Part shown: positions 1 through 5,202 of the stretch, piece after piece
Numbering within the stretch: position 1 is the stretch's first letter
Layout of the letters: each line of letters opens with the position of its first letter
NCBI GenBank assembly: GCA_945869355.1
Contig: CAMBPA010000126.1
Coordinates: 1-5,202 of the forward strand
Direction: 5' to 3'
Source of the DNA: Bordetella parapertussis
GTDB lineage: Bacteria; Pseudomonadota; Gammaproteobacteria; Burkholderiales; Burkholderiaceae_B
DNA length: 5,202 bases
The notes under the pieces: generated by a model
Told to the model about the DNA's origin: nothing
The model's input: the letters and a program-made list of their open reading frames with translations, nothing else
The model's database searches: none
Translations under genes and position numbers: made by a program

Positions 1-832
1 CGAGAATGTCTCTTAAGACCGCAAAATACGTCTCCTGTAATAAGTGTGAGGCCGCCTTCAATAAAACGGGATGACGTGATTCTCGTGCAAGCCATGCTCG
101 CGTCGAAGCGCTTTGACTAAGCACATCATCCGATAAATCCAAACTCACATAATCCAACACGACGGGCTTGCCAGCCTTGCTCAGTTCCAGGCGAACCGAT
201 TTCCAGGGGCCGTTACCTTTGATGTAATCGCCCGAAGCCTCATCAAACACGATTGGATAAACCGCCTTGACGTCATACCCAGAGTACAAGGCGAACGTAA
301 TCAAAATCGTTGTGATACCGATTTGTGCGTGCTTATCACGTAAGTCTTCGTTCAAGTCATCCGTACGAAAAAATGCCAAGCGACTGAATTTCATCCACTC
401 ACGCATAAACTTCGCCTGAAAACTTTGCACGCGCCCGCTCGACATGTTTGCCATATCCGCCGGCTCGCCGGCCGCCTGCATGGCAACCATCACAAAGCGA
501 TCGGCCTGCGGAAACAAGTGGGAGACGGTCACAAAATCTGGGCCAGAAAACGGATAAAACACCGTACCGCCTGGCGCACGCCTCACTTCAGTCTTAGCCC
601 ATTCAGACATCGGTTGACCAATCGTTTTTTGATAATAATCCCAGGCACCATCGGCCTGAGCTTTTGACCCGGCACCAAAGAATGGAACACCCGCATTCGC
701 CTGCGCCCCACCGACTAAATAGGAACCTTGCACGGTGTCGGCGACAGCCGTGGGTGCAGCGACCCCACCAAGCACTAAGGTGGCCATCAAACCAACCGTT
801 GTTTGCAACACGCGACGCAACACTCGTTTCAT
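1..832 (-). CDS. Exported protein of unknown function with YPFSGPDF motif (3' end outside window)
   Basis: An uninterrupted minus-strand frame runs from an ATG at 832-830 to the left edge: 277 codons with no stop, so the C-terminus is missing. Residues 1-31 look like a Sec signal peptide: basic start (K2, R3, R6, R7), hydrophobic stretch TTVGLMATLVLGGVAA, then AVA before D32 as a likely signal peptidase I site. There is no lipobox cysteine, so a soluble periplasmic or secreted protein is expected. Landmarks are YPFSGPDF (93-100), LFPQADRF (106-113), a segment around 168-185 (AQIGITTILITFALYSGY), VRLEL (213-217), YVSLDLSDDVL (228-238) and LLKAASHLL (257-265). From memory this layout resembles conserved hypothetical secreted proteins of proteobacteria and Bacteroidetes whose function I do not know. 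The start is supported by a good Shine-Dalgarno sequence and the signal peptide. It lies 46 bases behind the transporter gene and may be cotranscribed. It is real coding sequence; the function is unassigned. Confidence 0.88.
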   Translation of the reverse strand, partial: MKRVLRRVLQTTVGLMATLVLGGVAAPTAVADTVQGSYLVGGAQANAGVPFFGAGSKAQADGAWDYYQKTIGQPMSEWAKTEVRRAPGGTVFYPFSGPDFVTVSHLFPQADRFVMVAMQAAGEPADMANMSSGRVQSFQAKFMREWMKFSRLAFFRTDDLNEDLRDKHAQIGITTILITFALYSGYDVKAVYPIVFDEASGDYIKGNGPWKSVRLELSKAGKPVVLDYVSLDLSDDVLSQSASTRAWLARESRHPVLLKAASHLLQETYFAVLRDIL

Positions 833-840
833 TTCTTACT

Positions 841-846
841 CACCTT
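841..846 (-). promoter_or_regulatory. Shine-Dalgarno sequence of the exported-protein gene
   Basis: On the minus strand the sequence reads TAAGGTGAG and then, after a short A-rich spacer, ATG at 832. The AAGGTG core sits 8 bases before the start codon, a good match to the anti-Shine-Dalgarno sequence at suitable spacing. This fixes the start of the exported-protein gene. It is the only strong ribosome binding site visible in the window. Confidence 0.7.
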
Positions 847-878
847 AAAAACAGATACGTTAATGTGGATGATCCACG

Positions 879-1784
879 CTATTTTTTTATGTTTGTGACT
901 GCTTCGTCACGATTCGATAACACGATGCCCACGACGATTAAAGCAAGGCCAATGTAGTGGTAAGACTTCGGAAACTCACCTAACAACAGCACCGCAAGAA
1001 TGGCGGCAAAAACGGGCGTCAAGTTTAAAAAGAACATCGGCAACTGTGAGCCCGTTAGCGCAACCGCCCGCTGCCAACAAATATAAGCTAACAGTGCGGG
1101 CCCGAGGGCCACGTACACCACCATTCCCAAAGAGTGCACATCCCACTGCACAGGTGGGTATCCTCCCCAGACCACTTCCGCCAACACCATCGGGACGGCA
1201 AACGCGAGGCCCCAAATCATCTGCAATGCAAGCACACTATAGCCCGACATCGCTTTGGGCCGCTCACGCAATAACCAGGTGTAGACACTCCAGAGCCCGA
1301 TCGCAAACAACATAAACAAATCGCCCGAGACAAACGCAACCTGTGTGAGATTTTGGATTTCACCGCGCAAGAGAACCCAGGCCACACCAAGAATCGACAG
1401 CACGGCACCCAGAGCCGCTGCGCGGCCAATATGGGCAGCAAAGAAAGCGCGGCCCACCAGTAAAGTAAAAATCGGTCCCGCTGCAGTAATCAAAGCGATG
1501 TTAATGGGGCTCGATGTAATGAGCGCCAAGTACTGGAGCGCGTTGTAACAGGTTGTACTTAAAAACCCGGTCGCTGCAAAGAGTTTCCAGTGCTGGCGCC
1601 CCAAGGACCAATCCACTTTGAGTTGAGCAAAAATAAATGGCAGTAATACTGCCAGTGCAACCACCCAGCGCAAAAAATTGAGTGTCAGCGGAGGGATAGT
1701 TCCTGCCGCCATACGGCCCACGATGGCGTTACTGGCCCACATCAAGGGCGGTACAGTCAACACCAGTAGAGTCGTCGCGCGCAT
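879..1784 (-). CDS. EamA/DMT-superfamily transporter, ten membrane helices
   Basis: This 301-residue inner-membrane protein has the normal length and two-repeat layout of the drug/metabolite transporter superfamily. The first EamA repeat covers about residues 8-140 and the second about 151-290. Hydrophobic helices can be placed near 4-24, 33-52, 66-88, 94-112, 123-139, 152-172, 183-204, 217-236, 245-267 and 275-290. Family-typical patches are WASNAIVGR (16-24), LNFLRW (35-40), the proline-rich entry to helix 4 (SSPINIALITAAGP, 91-104), LTPVFAAILAVLLLGE (255-270) and YIGLALIVVGIVLSNR (277-292). Members export or import amino acids, metabolites or drugs; the substrate cannot be read from sequence. 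The start at 1784 gives a complete first helix. It lies 11 bases after the serS stop with no clear Shine-Dalgarno sequence, so translation is probably coupled to serS. It ends with a TAG at 881-879. The family is confident; a specific name such as rhaT or yddG would be unjustified. Confidence 0.93.
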   Translation of the reverse strand: MRATTLLVLTVPPLMWASNAIVGRMAAGTIPPLTLNFLRWVVALAVLLPFIFAQLKVDWSLGRQHWKLFAATGFLSTTCYNALQYLALITSSPINIALITAAGPIFTLLVGRAFFAAHIGRAAALGAVLSILGVAWVLLRGEIQNLTQVAFVSGDLFMLFAIGLWSVYTWLLRERPKAMSGYSVLALQMIWGLAFAVPMVLAEVVWGGYPPVQWDVHSLGMVVYVALGPALLAYICWQRAVALTGSQLPMFFLNLTPVFAAILAVLLLGEFPKSYHYIGLALIVVGIVLSNRDEAVTNIKK

Positions 1785-1795
1785 GGTGTGTTGTG

Positions 1796-4547
<2,752 letters not shown>

Positions 4548-4551
<4 letters not shown>

Positions 4552-5201
4552 TGCATGCGTACAACGTCAGCGCCTTGGGGCGGCACAAACTTGAACGCAT
4601 CGGACGCCAAACCTGGATTGCGCACTAAGGCAGAAAGTTTGACGTGCGTAGTCTGACCAAACGCATCTAGCAAAATAATATGCGCTGGAAGTCCATCCTG
4701 AAAACCAATCTCAACGTGCACAAATCCCGCATCGCCCGCACGGGGTACAGCGCGCATCCAGGCCAAGCCGTCTTTGTCTGGCAAGACCGACATCGTAAAC
4801 GCCTGGTCTAGCGCACCGGATCCAAACAAAATCGCTGCGGGTGAAGCACCAATTGCCTGATCCACTTTGCGCACGCTCACTTGATTTAAATCAGGATCAA
4901 ACTGATAAATCTCTTGGCCGTCAGACAGGATTTGCTGTGCGTAGGGTTTGAGAACTTCCCAATTAAACTGTCCGGGTCGCTTGAAAGAAAACCGCCCTGT
5001 TTGTGCAGGTTTTGTTTGCCCTTGTGGACCCACCGTAAATTGCGAGAAGTTACCAGTTGCCGACGGAACCGCTTGCACAAAACTACGCAACTGATCGGGA
5101 GCAGGCTGCGCATGGAGCGTCGCGGACGACAAACCGAATAAACACGCAAAGAACATCGCACACAACGATTGCACCAACCGCCGTGCGCGATAGAACATCA
5201 T
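4548..5201 (-). CDS. lolA: Outer-membrane lipoprotein carrier protein LolA (start at window edge)
   Basis: LolA is the periplasmic chaperone that takes lipoproteins from the LolCDE transporter in the inner membrane and passes them to LolB at the outer membrane. The 217 residues include a signal peptide (basic YRARR, hydrophobic core LCAMFFACLFGLSSA, LHA before Q32). Mature-domain landmarks are ATGNFSQFTV (48-57), the strand GRFSFKRPGQFNWEV (69-83), ILSDGQEIYQFDPDLNQVSV (91-110), PAAILFG (121-127) and FKFVPPQGADVV (203-214), which corresponds to FTFTPPQG in E. coli. R75 in FKRP probably equals E. coli mature R43, which holds the lid over the lipid cavity. Two adjacent ATGs (5201 and 5198) lie at the right edge. 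No ribosome binding site or promoter can be seen and an upstream start is possible. The TGA overlaps the rarA ATG by four bases. By conserved gene order, ftsK is expected just upstream, outside the window. Confidence 0.95.
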
Positions 5202-5202
5202 C

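Noticed and set aside
459..472. GC-rich palindromic stretch GCCGGCTCGCCGGC
   Set aside because: It lies inside the exported-protein coding sequence and encodes part of AAGEPAD; the stem is five base pairs and there is no T-run, so it looks incidental.
865..887. Inverted repeat GTGGATGATCCAC followed by a T-run on the plus strand, resembling an intrinsic terminator
   Set aside because: The T-run lies downstream only for plus-strand transcription, where no gene is present. On the minus strand the run is A-rich and precedes the stem. The clean stem is only four base pairs around a five-base loop, and the T-run is the Lys-Lys end of the transporter gene.

Overview
The window holds five genes, all on the minus strand and tightly packed. 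Read in the direction of transcription (right to left) they are: lolA (outer-membrane lipoprotein carrier, at the right edge), rarA/mgsA (AAA+ replication-associated recombination ATPase), serS (seryl-tRNA synthetase), a ten-helix EamA/DMT-family transporter, and a gene for an exported protein of unknown function that runs off the left edge. No RNA gene, mobile element, CRISPR array or phage remnant is visible.

The organism is a Gram-negative proteobacterium, because LolA is only needed where lipoproteins are carried to an outer membrane. The order lolA-rarA-serS is the one found downstream of ftsK in E. coli and many other proteobacteria. The SerRS sequence (RKDLD near the N-terminus, ESRRK, LISTSE in the serine pocket, [12 protein letters not shown]) reads most like Burkholderiales, perhaps an Alcaligenaceae-like lineage. 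GC is moderate: about 52% by hand count over the leftmost gene and about 57% over five sampled lines of serS. The taxonomic guess comes from memory of protein sequences, not from a search.

Region by region: (1) 1-832, 5' part of a secreted protein with a Sec signal peptide and a YPFSGPDF motif, preceded by the only clear Shine-Dalgarno sequence in the window. (2) 833-878, a 46-base gap. (3) 879-1784, the EamA transporter, starting 11 bases after the serS stop. (4) 1796-3136, serS. (5) 3137-3234, a 98-base gap with a -10-like hexamer and an imperfect direct repeat, the only place in the window where an internal promoter is reasonably likely. (6) 3235-4551, rarA. (7) 4548-5201, lolA, whose stop overlaps the rarA start in an ATGA.

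The genes do not form one pathway. lolA (envelope), rarA (DNA replication stress) and serS (translation) are housekeeping genes held together by conserved operon order. The transporter and the exported protein look like lineage-specific additions behind serS. The least understood item is the exported protein. No clearly new multi-gene system is present.
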